Notes under the pieces: model-generated
The model's database searches: none
The model's input: the letters and a program-made list of their open reading frames with translations, nothing else
Told to the model about the DNA's origin: nothing
NCBI RefSeq assembly: GCF_015680405.1
Contig: NZ_JADLJS010000001.1
Coordinates: 1 to 64,000 of the forward strand
DNA length: 64,000 nucleotides
DNA from: Pseudomonas pudica
GTDB taxonomy: Bacteria; Pseudomonadota; Gammaproteobacteria; Pseudomonadales; Pseudomonadaceae
Direction: 5' to 3'
Shown here: one piece after another, positions 9,037 to 17,914 of the stretch
Layout of the letters: each line of letters opens with the position of its first letter
How positions within the stretch are numbered: the stretch's first letter is position 1
Translations under genes and position numbers: made by a program

Positions 9037-9097
9037 TGCCTGTCTCCTTGAGTGATGAATGCCGCTGTGCGCTTGGCGCAGGGGGGCTTTCAAGTAG

Positions 9098-9121
9098 ACG
9101 TGGCGAGTGGCGAAAAAATTA
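9098..9121 (-). promoter_or_regulatory. Candidate PvdS (iron-starvation sigma) promoter of the mbtH-thioesterase genes
   Basis: On the minus strand TAATT (9121-9117) is followed after exactly 16 nt by CGT (9100-9098). The PvdS recognition element in fluorescent pseudomonads is TAAAT-N16/17-CGT, so one base differs. It lies about 62 nt upstream of the mbtH ATG. Confidence 0.6.
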
Positions 9122-9141
9122 GTGGGGCTGACGCGGTCCCC

Positions 9142-9258
9142 TGTGGGAGCGGCCTTGTGTCGCGAAAGGGCTGCACAGCAGCCCCGGCAATATTTGCGTC
9201 ACAGCTAGAACCCCGGGGCCGCTTTGCGGCCCTTTCGCGACACAAGGCCGCTCCCACA
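9142..9258. repeat. Inverted REP pair
   Basis: Two facing units (tgtgggagcggccttgtgtcg and its reverse complement), with inner hairpins ggctgcacagcagcc and ggccgctttgcggcc. They lie between the mbtH promoter and the 3' end of the next minus-strand gene. Confidence 0.85.
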
Positions 9259-9282
9259 AAGAGCCGGTGCTGGGATGAAAGA

Positions 9283-9684
9283 TCAGGTATCCCGCAACAG
9301 GTCGTGGGTATCGAGCAAGCGGAAGGCCACCTGCGGGTTGCGCTCCAGCCCACGGCGGATCGCCGCAGGGATCGACTGCCGGGTCTTGCGGCACAGCCCG
9401 GGCTGGTCGTCCAGTTCGATGACAATCCCGCGCATGGTCCGTACTTCATTGAAACCAGGGGCGATATGCACGCGGATGCCCAGGTTTTCGTACATCCGCT
9501 GCTGCAGGCGTTGCAGGTCTTCCAGGTCCTTGAGGTTTTCCAGGCGGTCGAGCAGGCGCTTTTCTTCCTGGCGGGTCAGCAGGAGGATGCGCTGGGCTGT
9601 CTGCGGGTGGTCGGCCAGGTGTTCGCGACCACAAATGCAGGCGCCAGGGGGGCAAGGTTGGCGCAGGGAAGGGGAATTGGTCAT
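9283..9684 (-). CDS. Conserved hypothetical protein with an N-terminal Cys cluster
   Basis: A 133-residue protein, start ATG 9684 (MTNSPSLRQ). The N-terminus has CPPGACICGRE (three Cys within eight residues), then a Leu/Glu/Arg-rich helix with heptad character (about 32-68) and a basic domain to the end. The cysteines could hold a metal; I recognise no named family. It is transcribed alone between REP elements. Confidence 0.65.
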   Translation of the reverse strand: MTNSPSLRQPCPPGACICGREHLADHPQTAQRILLLTRQEEKRLLDRLENLKDLEDLQRLQQRMYENLGIRVHIAPGFNEVRTMRGIVIELDDQPGLCRKTRQSIPAAIRRGLERNPQVAFRLLDTHDLLRDT

Positions 9685-9713
9685 GGGGCAAGCATAGCCA
9701 GTTTTCATGCCGC

Positions 9714-9751
9714 CTGTGGGGCCCTATCGCCAGCAAGCCGGCTCCTACAGG
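9714..9751. repeat. REP element (single)
   Basis: A single unit with the ggctcctacagg end, just upstream of the promoter region of purU. Confidence 0.6.
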
Positions 9752-9763
9752 ACCGTGATGGCT

Positions 9764-9796
9764 GATAAAAAATTTCCTGTCAGGATAAAAAATTTC
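9764..9796 (+). promoter_or_regulatory. Direct repeats and palindrome upstream of purU
   Basis: The 13-mer GATAAAAAATTTC occurs at 9764-9776 and 9784-9796, two helical turns apart. The 11-bp palindrome TCCTGTCAGGA (9775-9785) spans the space between them. The block lies about 150 nt before purU and is a candidate binding site for the regulator of the sarcosine operon or an activating A-tract element. Confidence 0.5.
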
Positions 9797-9942
9797 ACAA
9801 ACATCTAGACCGCCACCCCTCGTTTCGCCTATAAATCGCCAAAAGGAAATTTATATTCCTGCCAAGAAAACAATTTCGCCTCGCGAAGCCTCTTTTGCCC
9901 TTGTGCCCGACCTGCCCCACTCCATCACGAGGCGTATCCGAC

Positions 9943-10809
9943 ATGCATTCCGCTCCCGATCACTTCATCCTGCGCGTCAGCTGCCCGGCTGTGTCCGGCA
10001 TCGTCGCCGCGGTGACCACCTACCTGGCCGAGCACGGTTGCTACATCAGCGAGATGGCGCAGTTCGACGACGAGGACAACGGGCGCTTCTTCATGCGCGC
10101 GGTGTTCCGCTACAACACCGGTGTCGTGGGCGACACACCGCAGCTGGAAGCCGGCTTTGCCGATGTCGCCCAGCGCTTCGACATGCAATGGAGCCTGCAC
10201 AGCAGTGCCCGGCCGATGCGCGTGCTGCTGATGGTGAGCAAGTTCGACCACTGCCTGTCCGACCTGCTGTACCGCCATGCCAAGGGCGAGCTGGACATGC
10301 AGATCACCGCCGTGGTCTCCAACCACCTGGACCTGCGTCCGATGGCCGAGCGCCAGGGCATCCGTTTCGTCTACCTGCCGGTCAGCAAGGACACCAAGGC
10401 CGAACAGGAAGCCGCGCTGCTGCGCATCGTCGAAGACACAGGTACCGAACTGGTGGTGCTGGCGCGCTACATGCAGATCCTCTCCGACGACCTGTGCCGC
10501 CAGCTGTCGGGCCGGGCGATCAACATTCACCATTCCTTCCTGCCCGGTTTCAAAGGCGCCAAACCCTATCACCAGGCTTACCAGCGCGGTGTGAAGCTGA
10601 TCGGCGCCACCGCCCACTACGTCACCAGCGACCTGGACGAAGGCCCGATCATCGAGCAGGAAGTGCAGCGCGTGGACCACGCCTACGCACCGGACGACCT
10701 GGTGGCCATCGGCCGCGACACCGAGACCATCGCCCTCTCTCGCGCCGTGAAATACCACCTGGAGCATCGGGTGTTCCTGAACCACGACCGCACGGTGATC
10801 TTCAAATGA
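9943..10809 (+). CDS. purU: Formyltetrahydrofolate deformylase
   Basis: A 288-residue PurU. An N-terminal ACT domain (about 1-80) is followed by the formyl-hydrolase domain with the catalytic segment [17 protein letters not shown] (about 188-204; Asn and His) and the Asp in DLDEGPI. It hydrolyses 10-formyl-THF to formate and THF. ATG 9943 follows a gagg ribosome site and gives the usual N-terminus. It overlaps folD by 4 nt and leads the sarcosine catabolic operon, where it disposes of one-carbon units. Confidence 0.95.
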   Translation: MHSAPDHFILRVSCPAVSGIVAAVTTYLAEHGCYISEMAQFDDEDNGRFFMRAVFRYNTGVVGDTPQLEAGFADVAQRFDMQWSLHSSARPMRVLLMVSKFDHCLSDLLYRHAKGELDMQITAVVSNHLDLRPMAERQGIRFVYLPVSKDTKAEQEAALLRIVEDTGTELVVLARYMQILSDDLCRQLSGRAINIHHSFLPGFKGAKPYHQAYQRGVKLIGATAHYVTSDLDEGPIIEQEVQRVDHAYAPDDLVAIGRDTETIALSRAVKYHLEHRVFLNHDRTVIFK

Positions 10810-11717
10810 ACGCCATTCCCAGTGTCAAGCTGATCGACGGCAAGGCGACTGCGACGCGGGTGCTGGCCGAGGTACGCGAGCAGGTGCAGAAACTGCGCCA
10901 GGGCGGTGTGCAGCCGGGCCTGGCGGTGGTGCTGGTAGGCGCCGACGCAGCCAGCCAGGTGTACGTGCGCAACAAGGTACTGCGTGCTGAAGAAGTGGGC
11001 ATCCGCTCGCTGGAGCATCGCCTGCCCGCCGACACCAGCCAGGCCGAGCTGCTGGCCCTGATCGGGCGCCTCAACCGCGCCCCGGAGGTCAACGGCATCC
11101 TCGTGCAACTGCCGTTGCCGGCCCATATCGACGAGCACCGCATTCTCCAGGCGATCAGCCCACTGAAGGATGTGGACGGTTTCCACAGCGAGAACGTCGG
11201 CGGCCTGGCCCAGGGCCGCGATGTGCTCACCCCGTGCACGCCCAGCGGCTGCATGCGCCTGCTGCGCGATGCCTGTGGCGAGCTGCGTGGCAAGCATGCG
11301 GTTGTGGTCGGCCGCTCGAACATCGTCGGCAAGCCCATGGCCGCCCTGCTGCTGCAGGCCGACTGCACGGTGACCGTGGTGCACTCGCGCAGCCGCGACC
11401 TGCCGGCGTTGTGTCGCCAGGCCGACATCCTGGTGGCCGCAGTGGGCAAGCCACGGCTGATCGGTGCCAACTGGCTCAAGCCCGGCGCGGTGGTGATCGA
11501 TGTCGGTATCAACCGCATCGACGAAGGCGGCCACAGCCGCCTGGTCGGCGATGTCGACTTCGCCGCAGCCCTGCCCCAGGTGGCCGGCATCACCCCGGTG
11601 CCCGGCGGGGTCGGCCCGATGACCATCGCCTACCTGATGAAAAACACCCTGCTCGCCCTCGACCTGCAACAACAGGCCGCCCACCAGGAGCGCACCTCAT
11701 GCCTTTCGCCCTGCTGA
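10806..11717 (+). CDS. folD: Methylenetetrahydrofolate dehydrogenase/cyclohydrolase
   Basis: A 303-residue bifunctional enzyme. Diagnostic parts are [14 protein letters not shown] (catalytic Lys, about residue 58), [26 protein letters not shown] and the nucleotide-binding [13 protein letters not shown] (about 165-177). It oxidises 5,10-methylene-THF and hydrolyses the product to 10-formyl-THF, feeding purU. The coding end overlaps the start of soxB by 19 nt. Being inside the sox operon, this is probably a catabolic paralogue rather than the housekeeping copy. Confidence 0.95.
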   Translation: MNAIPSVKLIDGKATATRVLAEVREQVQKLRQGGVQPGLAVVLVGADAASQVYVRNKVLRAEEVGIRSLEHRLPADTSQAELLALIGRLNRAPEVNGILVQLPLPAHIDEHRILQAISPLKDVDGFHSENVGGLAQGRDVLTPCTPSGCMRLLRDACGELRGKHAVVVGRSNIVGKPMAALLLQADCTVTVVHSRSRDLPALCRQADILVAAVGKPRLIGANWLKPGAVVIDVGINRIDEGGHSRLVGDVDFAAALPQVAGITPVPGGVGPMTIAYLMKNTLLALDLQQQAAHQERTSCLSPC

Positions 11718-12940
11718 AATACGGCCTGAGCGCCGACTACCCGGTGGAGGTCGACCTGCCACCACCGTGCGAACTCAAGCCACGCTATGACGTGGTGATC
11801 ATCGGCGGCGGCGGCCACGGCCTGGCCATCGCCTACTACCTGGCCAAGTACCACGGCATCACCAATGTCGCCGTGCTGGAAAAGGCCTACCTCGGCGGCG
11901 GCAACACTGCGCGCAACACCGCGGTGATCCGCTCCAACTACCTCACCAGTGAGGGTGTGCGCTTTTACGCAGAATCGGTGCGCATGTTCCAGAACCTGTC
12001 GAACGAGTTCGACTTCAACATCATGTATTCCGAGCGCGGCCAACTCACCCTCGCGCACACCGACGCCACCGTGCGCGCTTTCCGCCAGCGCGCCGAGGTC
12101 AACAAGCACTTCGGTGGCCGCACGGAAATGATCGACCGCCAGCAGATCCGCGAACTGGTGCCCAGCCTGAACCTGGACCCGGGTCACCTGCCGGTGCTCG
12201 CCGGCCTGTGGCATATCGACGGCGCCACCGCGCGCCACGATGCAGTGGCCTGGGGCTACGCCAGGCAGGCGGCCAAGCGCGGCGTCGAGATCCACCAGCT
12301 GACCGAAGTGCAGGACCTGCTTATCCGTAACGGGCGCATCGAAGCGGTGAAGACCAACCGCGGCACCGTGCAGTGCGGTTGCGTGGTGCAGGCGGTGGCC
12401 GGGGCCAGTTCGCTGCTGATGGCCAAGGCCGGCATCCGTGCGCCGATCCATACCTACCCGCTGCAGGCGATGGTCACCCAGCCGTTCAAGCCGTTCCTCG
12501 ATCCGCTGGTCAGCTCGTCGGCGCTGCACTGCTACGTGCAGCAGACCAGCCGTGGCGAGATCGTCTTTGGCGGCGGCTCCGACCCCTACCCGCTGTACAA
12601 CACCCGCTCCACCCTCGACCTCAAGGAAAGCCTGCTGGCCCACGCCATCGAGATGTTCCCGTTCATGGCCAACGCCAAGCTGATGCGCCAGTGGGCCGGG
12701 ATCACCGACATGACACCGGACTACAGCCCGATCATGGGCCTGTCGCCGGTGCGCAACTATTACCTGGACGCCGGCTGGGGCACCTGGGGTTTCAAGGCCA
12801 CGCCGATCTGCGGCAAGACCATGGCCGAGCTGGTCGCCAGTGGCGGCAAGGTGCCGGAGCTGATCGCACCCTTTGCCCTGGAGCGCTTCAGCCGCTTCCA
12901 GCAAGTCAACGAAATGGGCGCTACTGCGGCCAGCCACTAA
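11699..12940 (+). CDS. soxB: Sarcosine oxidase, beta subunit
   Basis: A 413-residue flavoprotein. The FAD-binding motif [18 protein letters not shown] is at about 32-49; [14 protein letters not shown] (about 174-187) contains the His that carries covalent FMN in heterotetrameric sarcosine oxidases. The end [13 protein letters not shown] is typical of the beta subunit. It oxidises sarcosine to glycine with methyl transfer to THF or formaldehyde release. ATG 11699 lies within the folD end and gives the standard N-terminus. Confidence 0.95.
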   Translation: MPFALLKYGLSADYPVEVDLPPPCELKPRYDVVIIGGGGHGLAIAYYLAKYHGITNVAVLEKAYLGGGNTARNTAVIRSNYLTSEGVRFYAESVRMFQNLSNEFDFNIMYSERGQLTLAHTDATVRAFRQRAEVNKHFGGRTEMIDRQQIRELVPSLNLDPGHLPVLAGLWHIDGATARHDAVAWGYARQAAKRGVEIHQLTEVQDLLIRNGRIEAVKTNRGTVQCGCVVQAVAGASSLLMAKAGIRAPIHTYPLQAMVTQPFKPFLDPLVSSSALHCYVQQTSRGEIVFGGGSDPYPLYNTRSTLDLKESLLAHAIEMFPFMANAKLMRQWAGITDMTPDYSPIMGLSPVRNYYLDAGWGTWGFKATPICGKTMAELVASGGKVPELIAPFALERFSRFQQVNEMGATAASH

Positions 12941-12952
12941 GGAGCGACGACG

Positions 12953-13258
12953 ATGAAGATCCTGACCTGCCCCTTGAACGGCCCGCGCAATATCAGCGAG
13001 TTCACCTACGGAGGCGAATTCAAGGCGATGCCCGACCCTGCCACCTGCAGCGACAGCGAATGGGCCGACTACGTGTTCAACGGCGACAACCTGGCCGGTG
13101 TGGTCACTGAATGGTGGCTGCACAACGCCTCCAGCTACTGGTTCCTGGCCGAACGCCACACCGTGAGCGACCAGGTACTGCGCACCTTCGACCCGAAAGA
13201 ACTGTTCGACCGCCGCGTCGATTTCACCCCTGCCGCCACCCCGGAGATCGCCGGATGA
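12953..13258 (+). CDS. soxD: Sarcosine oxidase, delta subunit
   Basis: A 101-residue protein. Potential zinc ligands are Cys6 (ILTCP), Cys29 (PATCS) and His residues in WWLHNASSYW and AERHTVSD, as in SoxD zinc sites. ATG 12953 follows ggagcgacgacg. It overlaps soxA by 4 nt and forms part of the alpha-beta-gamma-delta complex. Confidence 0.95.
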   Translation: MKILTCPLNGPRNISEFTYGGEFKAMPDPATCSDSEWADYVFNGDNLAGVVTEWWLHNASSYWFLAERHTVSDQVLRTFDPKELFDRRVDFTPAATPEIAG

Positions 13259-16158
13259 ACAGCCACAATCGCCTCCCCGCGCCCATGGGCCTGCTGATCG
13301 ATCGCGAGCGGCCCCTGCATTTTCAGTTCGACGGCCAGGCCTGCCAGGGCTTTGCTGGTGACAGCATCGCCAGCGCCCTGCTCGGCAGCGGCCGCTGGCT
13401 GCTGTCGCGCTCGTTCAAGTACCACCGCCCGCGCGGCCCGCTGAGCATGGCCGGGCAGGATGCCAACACCCTGGTGCAGCTACCGGACGAGCCCAATGTA
13501 CTCGCCGACCTGGAAGCCGCCCGCGATGGCCAGATCGTCGCGGGGCAGAACTTCAACGGTAGCCTGATGCACGACCGCGATGCCTACCTGGGCAAGTTTT
13601 CGCGTTTCATGCCGGTGGGCTTCTATTACCGCTCCTTCTACAAGCCCAAGGGGATGTGGAAGGTGTGGGAGCCGCTGATCCGCAAGAAGGCCGGCCTGGG
13701 CGTACTCGACCCAGGCTTCAGGCCGCGGTATCACGACAAGGCCTATCTGTTCGTCGACCTGGCCGTCATCGGCGCTGGCCCGGCGGGCCTGCGTGCGGCA
13801 CTGGACGCGGCCAATGCCGGGGCCAAGGTGTTGCTTGTCGAGCAACAGCCGGTACTTGGCGGCTCGCTCACCTACGCCCGTTTCGACATCGCCGGCACCC
13901 GCGCGACCAGCCTGCGCCAGGAACTGCTGGCTGCCGTCGAGGGCCACTCGAATATCCAGGTGCTGCTGGAAGCCACCTGCAACGGCTGGTTCACCGACAA
14001 CTACCTGCCGGTGATCCAGCACAACCGCCTTTACAAGGTGCGTGCCAGCCGTTGCCTGGTGGCGGCCGGTTCGTTCGACCAGCCGGTGGTGTTCCGCAAC
14101 AACGACCTGCCGGGGGTCATGCTGACCAGTGCCGCACAGCGGCTGATGAAGCTGTACGCGGTCAAGCCGGGCCAGCGCGCGGTAATCCTCACCGGCCACG
14201 ATGACGGCTACCTCGCCGCCCTCGACCTGCAGGAGCAAGGCGTGGCGGTGGCTGCGGTGGTCGACATGCGCGCCGCGCCAGCCGATGCTGCACTGGCCGC
14301 CGAACTGAAGCACCGCGATATACCCGTGCACCTGGGCAGCACCGTGTACGAAGCCCTGCACGAAGCGGGCATGCGCCACGTGAATGGCGTGGATATTCGC
14401 CCGATCACCGGCCAGGGCAAGGTCGGCCCGCATGGCCTGCGCCTGGCCTGCGACCTGCTGTGCATGTCGGCAGGCTACATGCCGGTGTACCAGTTGCTGT
14501 GCCAGGCTGGCGGCAAGCTGGCGTACGATGTGAACCGCGACGAATTCGTCATCAGCGACCTGCCGGCCGGGCTGGATATCGCCGGCTCGGTGAATGGCCG
14601 TCACGCACTGGGCAATGTGCTGGCCGACGCCACTCGCGGGGCTGCCGATGCGCTGGCAGCGCTGGGCCTGGAAGCGCCGGTGCAGCCCGTGTTCAGTGCC
14701 GAAGCCAAGGTCAACTTCCCCTGGCCAATCTTCCCCCACCCCAAGGGCAAGGATTTCGTCGACTTCGACGAAGACCTGCAAGTGCGCGACATCGTCAACG
14801 CCACCCGCAGCGGCTACCGCGATGTGCAGCTGGTAAAGCGCTTTTCCACGGTCGGCATGGGCCCGTCCCAGGGTCGCCACTCGGCGCTGCCGACCGCACG
14901 CCTGGTGGGCCACGCCACCGGGCGCAGCATCAGCGAAACCGGGGTGACCACCGCCCGGCCACCGTTCCAGGCGGAAAAACTGGCCCACGTCGCCGGCCGC
15001 GCCTTCGACCCGTACCGGCAAACACCGATGCACCGCCGCCACCTGGAAGCCGGGGCGAAGATGATGCCGGCCGGCATCTGGCAGCGCCCGGCCTATTATG
15101 GCAAGCCCGAGGAACGCGAGCGCTGCATGCAGGAAGAAGCCCGCCATGTGCGCGAGAAGGTCGGCCTGATCGACGTTTCTACCCTCGGTGGCCTGGATGT
15201 ACGCGGCCCCGACGCCGCCGAACTGCTGGAGCGCCTTTACACCTTCGGCTTCGCCAAGCTGGCCGTCGGCCGCACCCGTTACGCCCTGATGACCAACGAG
15301 CACGGCGTGGTGATCGATGACGGCGTTTGCGCCCGGCTGGGCGAGCAGCATTTCTACGTCACCGCCACCACCAGCGGCGTCGACCGCATCTACCAGCAGA
15401 TGCTGAAGTGGAACGCGCAATGGCGCCTGGATGTGGACGTCACCAACGTCACCGCCGCCCTGGCCGCTGTGAACCTGGCCGGGCCGCTGGCACGCCAGGT
15501 GCTGGCCAAGGTGTGTGACGATGTGGACCTGTCGGCCGAGGCCTTCCCTTATCTCGGCGTACGCCTGGGCACTGTGGCCGGCATTGCCGCGCGCATCCTG
15601 CGGGTCGGCTTTGTGGGTGAACTGGGCTACGAAGTGCATGTGCCGGCGCGACACGCCGAGCGCCTGTGGGATGCCTTGATGCAGGCCGGCGCAGGGTTGG
15701 GCATTCGCCCGTTCGGTGTCGAGACCCAGCGCCTGCTGCGCCTGGAAAAGGGCCATGTGATCATCAGCCAGGACACTGATGGCATGACCCACCCGGCGGA
15801 GATCGACATGCAGTGGGCCATCGGGCGCAAGAAGCCATTTTTCGTCGGCAAGCGCTCGATCGAGATCCTCGAAGCGCAGCCGCTCAAGCGCAAGCTGGTC
15901 GGCTTCACACTACCCAAGGGCAGCCCGCAGCCGCTGGAGGGGCACCTGGTGCTGGATGGGCCGGACATCAGCGGCAACGTCACATCCTGCGAATACTCGC
16001 AAACCCTGGGGCAGATCATCGGCCTGGCTTACGCCGGTGCCCACCAGGCCACGCCAGGCATGCACATCCCGATCCGCGTGGAGGGCGGTGTGATGGTCAA
16101 TGCCAAGGTGGTGCCTCTGCCTTTCCACGATCCCGACAACCTGCGCCAGGAGCTCTGA
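13255..16158 (+). CDS. soxA: Sarcosine oxidase, alpha subunit
   Basis: A 967-residue fusion of an N-terminal 2Fe-2S-like domain (about 20-100), an NAD-binding Rossmann domain (VIGAGPAGLRAALDAANAG, about 171-189) and a C-terminal GcvT-like THF-binding domain (about 590-960, including VGFVGELGYEVHVP). The open frame extends further upstream, but ATG 13255 inside the soxD end gives the family start MNSHNRLP. It accepts the methyl unit on THF, explaining the linked folD and purU genes. Confidence 0.95.
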   Translation: MNSHNRLPAPMGLLIDRERPLHFQFDGQACQGFAGDSIASALLGSGRWLLSRSFKYHRPRGPLSMAGQDANTLVQLPDEPNVLADLEAARDGQIVAGQNFNGSLMHDRDAYLGKFSRFMPVGFYYRSFYKPKGMWKVWEPLIRKKAGLGVLDPGFRPRYHDKAYLFVDLAVIGAGPAGLRAALDAANAGAKVLLVEQQPVLGGSLTYARFDIAGTRATSLRQELLAAVEGHSNIQVLLEATCNGWFTDNYLPVIQHNRLYKVRASRCLVAAGSFDQPVVFRNNDLPGVMLTSAAQRLMKLYAVKPGQRAVILTGHDDGYLAALDLQEQGVAVAAVVDMRAAPADAALAAELKHRDIPVHLGSTVYEALHEAGMRHVNGVDIRPITGQGKVGPHGLRLACDLLCMSAGYMPVYQLLCQAGGKLAYDVNRDEFVISDLPAGLDIAGSVNGRHALGNVLADATRGAADALAALGLEAPVQPVFSAEAKVNFPWPIFPHPKGKDFVDFDEDLQVRDIVNATRSGYRDVQLVKRFSTVGMGPSQGRHSALPTARLVGHATGRSISETGVTTARPPFQAEKLAHVAGRAFDPYRQTPMHRRHLEAGAKMMPAGIWQRPAYYGKPEERERCMQEEARHVREKVGLIDVSTLGGLDVRGPDAAELLERLYTFGFAKLAVGRTRYALMTNEHGVVIDDGVCARLGEQHFYVTATTSGVDRIYQQMLKWNAQWRLDVDVTNVTAALAAVNLAGPLARQVLAKVCDDVDLSAEAFPYLGVRLGTVAGIAARILRVGFVGELGYEVHVPARHAERLWDALMQAGAGLGIRPFGVETQRLLRLEKGHVIISQDTDGMTHPAEIDMQWAIGRKKPFFVGKRSIEILEAQPLKRKLVGFTLPKGSPQPLEGHLVLDGPDISGNVTSCEYSQTLGQIIGLAYAGAHQATPGMHIPIRVEGGVMVNAKVVPLPFHDPDNLRQEL

Positions 16159-16161
16159 GCC

Positions 16162-16767
16162 ATGACCAGTTTGCAAGCTGAAGCTTTTATTCCACGCAGC
16201 CCGCAGGCCGAGCTGTTGCACAACTGCGCGTTGACTGACCTGACCGATCTGGCGAGGGTCGGGTTTCGTGGTGGCGACAGTGCCGCTTGCCTGCAGGCGC
16301 GTGGCTACCGCTTGCCGTCGCTACCCAACCAGGCCGTGCGCCAGCAAGACGGTGGCTGGGTAGCGCGCTTGTCGCAGACCGAGTACCTGCTGCTGGGCAG
16401 CCTGGCCGACGGCGGTGCACGGGTGGCTGCCGAAGAGGCCGGGTGGGTGCAGGATACCCGCCGCAACTACCTGCTGCCGCGCCAGGACAGCCATGCCTGG
16501 CTGCAGCTGTCGGGGGTGCAATGCAGCGCGGTGATGGCCAAGTTGTGCGGGGTGGACTTGCGTGCCCAGGCGTTTCCCGTTGGGGCGGTGGCGCAGACAT
16601 CGGCGGCGCGGATCAACGTGATCGTGCTGAATGTGGGGAATGATGAGAGGCCGGCATTGCAGTTGCTGTTTGATCGGGCGTCGCTGGCGTATTTCCGTGA
16701 AGCAGTGCTGGATGCCATGGACGAGTTCGATGGTGGGTGGGCCGGGGTGGAGGAATTGATGCAATAA
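16162..16767 (+). CDS. soxG: Sarcosine oxidase, gamma subunit
   Basis: A 201-residue GcvT-related subunit starting 3 nt after soxA. Conserved pieces are RVGFRGGDSAACL, LSQTEYLLLG and the terminal FREAVLDAMDEF. It contacts the THF-binding half of the alpha subunit. It is the last gene of the six-gene operon and is followed by a REP pair. Confidence 0.93.
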   Translation: MTSLQAEAFIPRSPQAELLHNCALTDLTDLARVGFRGGDSAACLQARGYRLPSLPNQAVRQQDGGWVARLSQTEYLLLGSLADGGARVAAEEAGWVQDTRRNYLLPRQDSHAWLQLSGVQCSAVMAKLCGVDLRAQAFPVGAVAQTSAARINVIVLNVGNDERPALQLLFDRASLAYFREAVLDAMDEFDGGWAGVEELMQ

Positions 16768-16774
16768 CCTGTAC

Positions 16775-16867
16775 CGGCCTCTTCGCGGGTAAACCCGCTC
16801 CCACAGGGTCATCACTGGGCTCGGGGCTGTGGAGTAGCTGTGGGAGCGGGTTCACCCGCGAAGAAGT
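16775..16867. repeat. Inverted REP pair
   Basis: ggcctcttcgcgggtaaacc at the left is mirrored by ggttcacccgcgaag at the right, separated by about 35 nt. It sits between the convergent soxG and LysR genes. Confidence 0.85.
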
Positions 16868-16884
16868 TCACCCGGTGCCGAAGG

Positions 16885-17769
16885 TCAGAGCTGTACCAAC
16901 CGCTCGCGCAGGAAGTTCACAAAACCCTGCACCGGCCGCGCCACCTGCCGGTGCTGCGGGTACACCGCAGACAGCTGCAGCGCCGGCGGCCGCCACTCAT
17001 CCAGCACCGTCACCAGCTGCCCATCCGCCAGTGCCTGGCCCACGATGAAGGTTGGCAGATACGTCACCCCCATCCCGGCAATCGCGGCATCCCTGAGCAG
17101 CTCGCCATTGTTCGCCCGCATCCGCCCGGCCACCTGAATCACCTGTGCCTTGCCACCCTGGCTGAACTGCCACTGCACCTGCCGCGAATGCCCATATGGC
17201 AGGCAATCATGCCCCGCCAACTGCTCCGGCCTGGCCGGTACACCCCGTGCTTCCAGGTACGCCGGGCTCGCGCAATACACCCGCTCGACACTGGCGATGC
17301 GCCGCGCGATCAGGCTGGAGTCCTCCAGCGCGCCAATCCGTAGCGCCAGGTCATAGCCCTCGCCGATCAGGTCAACGGCGCGGTCGCTCAGATCCACTTC
17401 CACATCCACCTGCGGGTGCAACTGCAGGAACTCGGTCAGCAGGCAGCCCAGGTGCGCCATGGCGAACGACAGCGGCGCACTCAGGCGCAAGGTGCCACGC
17501 AAGGCCTGAGCCTGGCCGCTGATGTCGTGCTCCACCTGCTGCACTTCGCCCAGCAGGCGCAGCGCCGACTGGTAGTAGTGCTGGCCCAGCGGCGTAGCGT
17601 CCAGGCGCCGGGTGGAGCGATTGAGCAGGCGAACGCCCAAGCGCTCCTCCAACTGCATCAGGCGCCGGCTGACCGATTGCTTGGACATGCCCAGGCGGTC
17701 GGCCGCAGCAGTGAAACTGCCGGCCTCCATTACCTGGGCAAAGATCCGCATGTCTTCGTAAGGGTTCAT
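16885..17769 (-). CDS. LysR-family transcriptional regulator
   Basis: A 294-residue regulator. The N-terminal HTH (MRIFAQVMEAGSFTAAADRL, recognition helix SKQSVSRRLMQLEERLG) is at about 7-55, followed by a two-lobe co-inducer domain. I chose ATG 17769 (MNPYEDMR) over an upstream GTG because it matches the family N-terminus. It is divergent from the secreted hydrolase gene, which is its likely target. Confidence 0.9.
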   Translation of the reverse strand: MNPYEDMRIFAQVMEAGSFTAAADRLGMSKQSVSRRLMQLEERLGVRLLNRSTRRLDATPLGQHYYQSALRLLGEVQQVEHDISGQAQALRGTLRLSAPLSFAMAHLGCLLTEFLQLHPQVDVEVDLSDRAVDLIGEGYDLALRIGALEDSSLIARRIASVERVYCASPAYLEARGVPARPEQLAGHDCLPYGHSRQVQWQFSQGGKAQVIQVAGRMRANNGELLRDAAIAGMGVTYLPTFIVGQALADGQLVTVLDEWRPPALQLSAVYPQHRQVARPVQGFVNFLRERLVQL

Positions 17770-17914
17770 TGTCTCGCTCTTGGTGACAGTCAAACGCTTT
17801 ATAGCGGCTTTTTCCCATCAGCGCATCTCCCTAATCTACGCACAAGTCGCAGCGATGGCCCTGAAGGCCAGGCAAGACGCCCACTACCAACATTCAACAG
17901 AAAAGGATTCGCTC

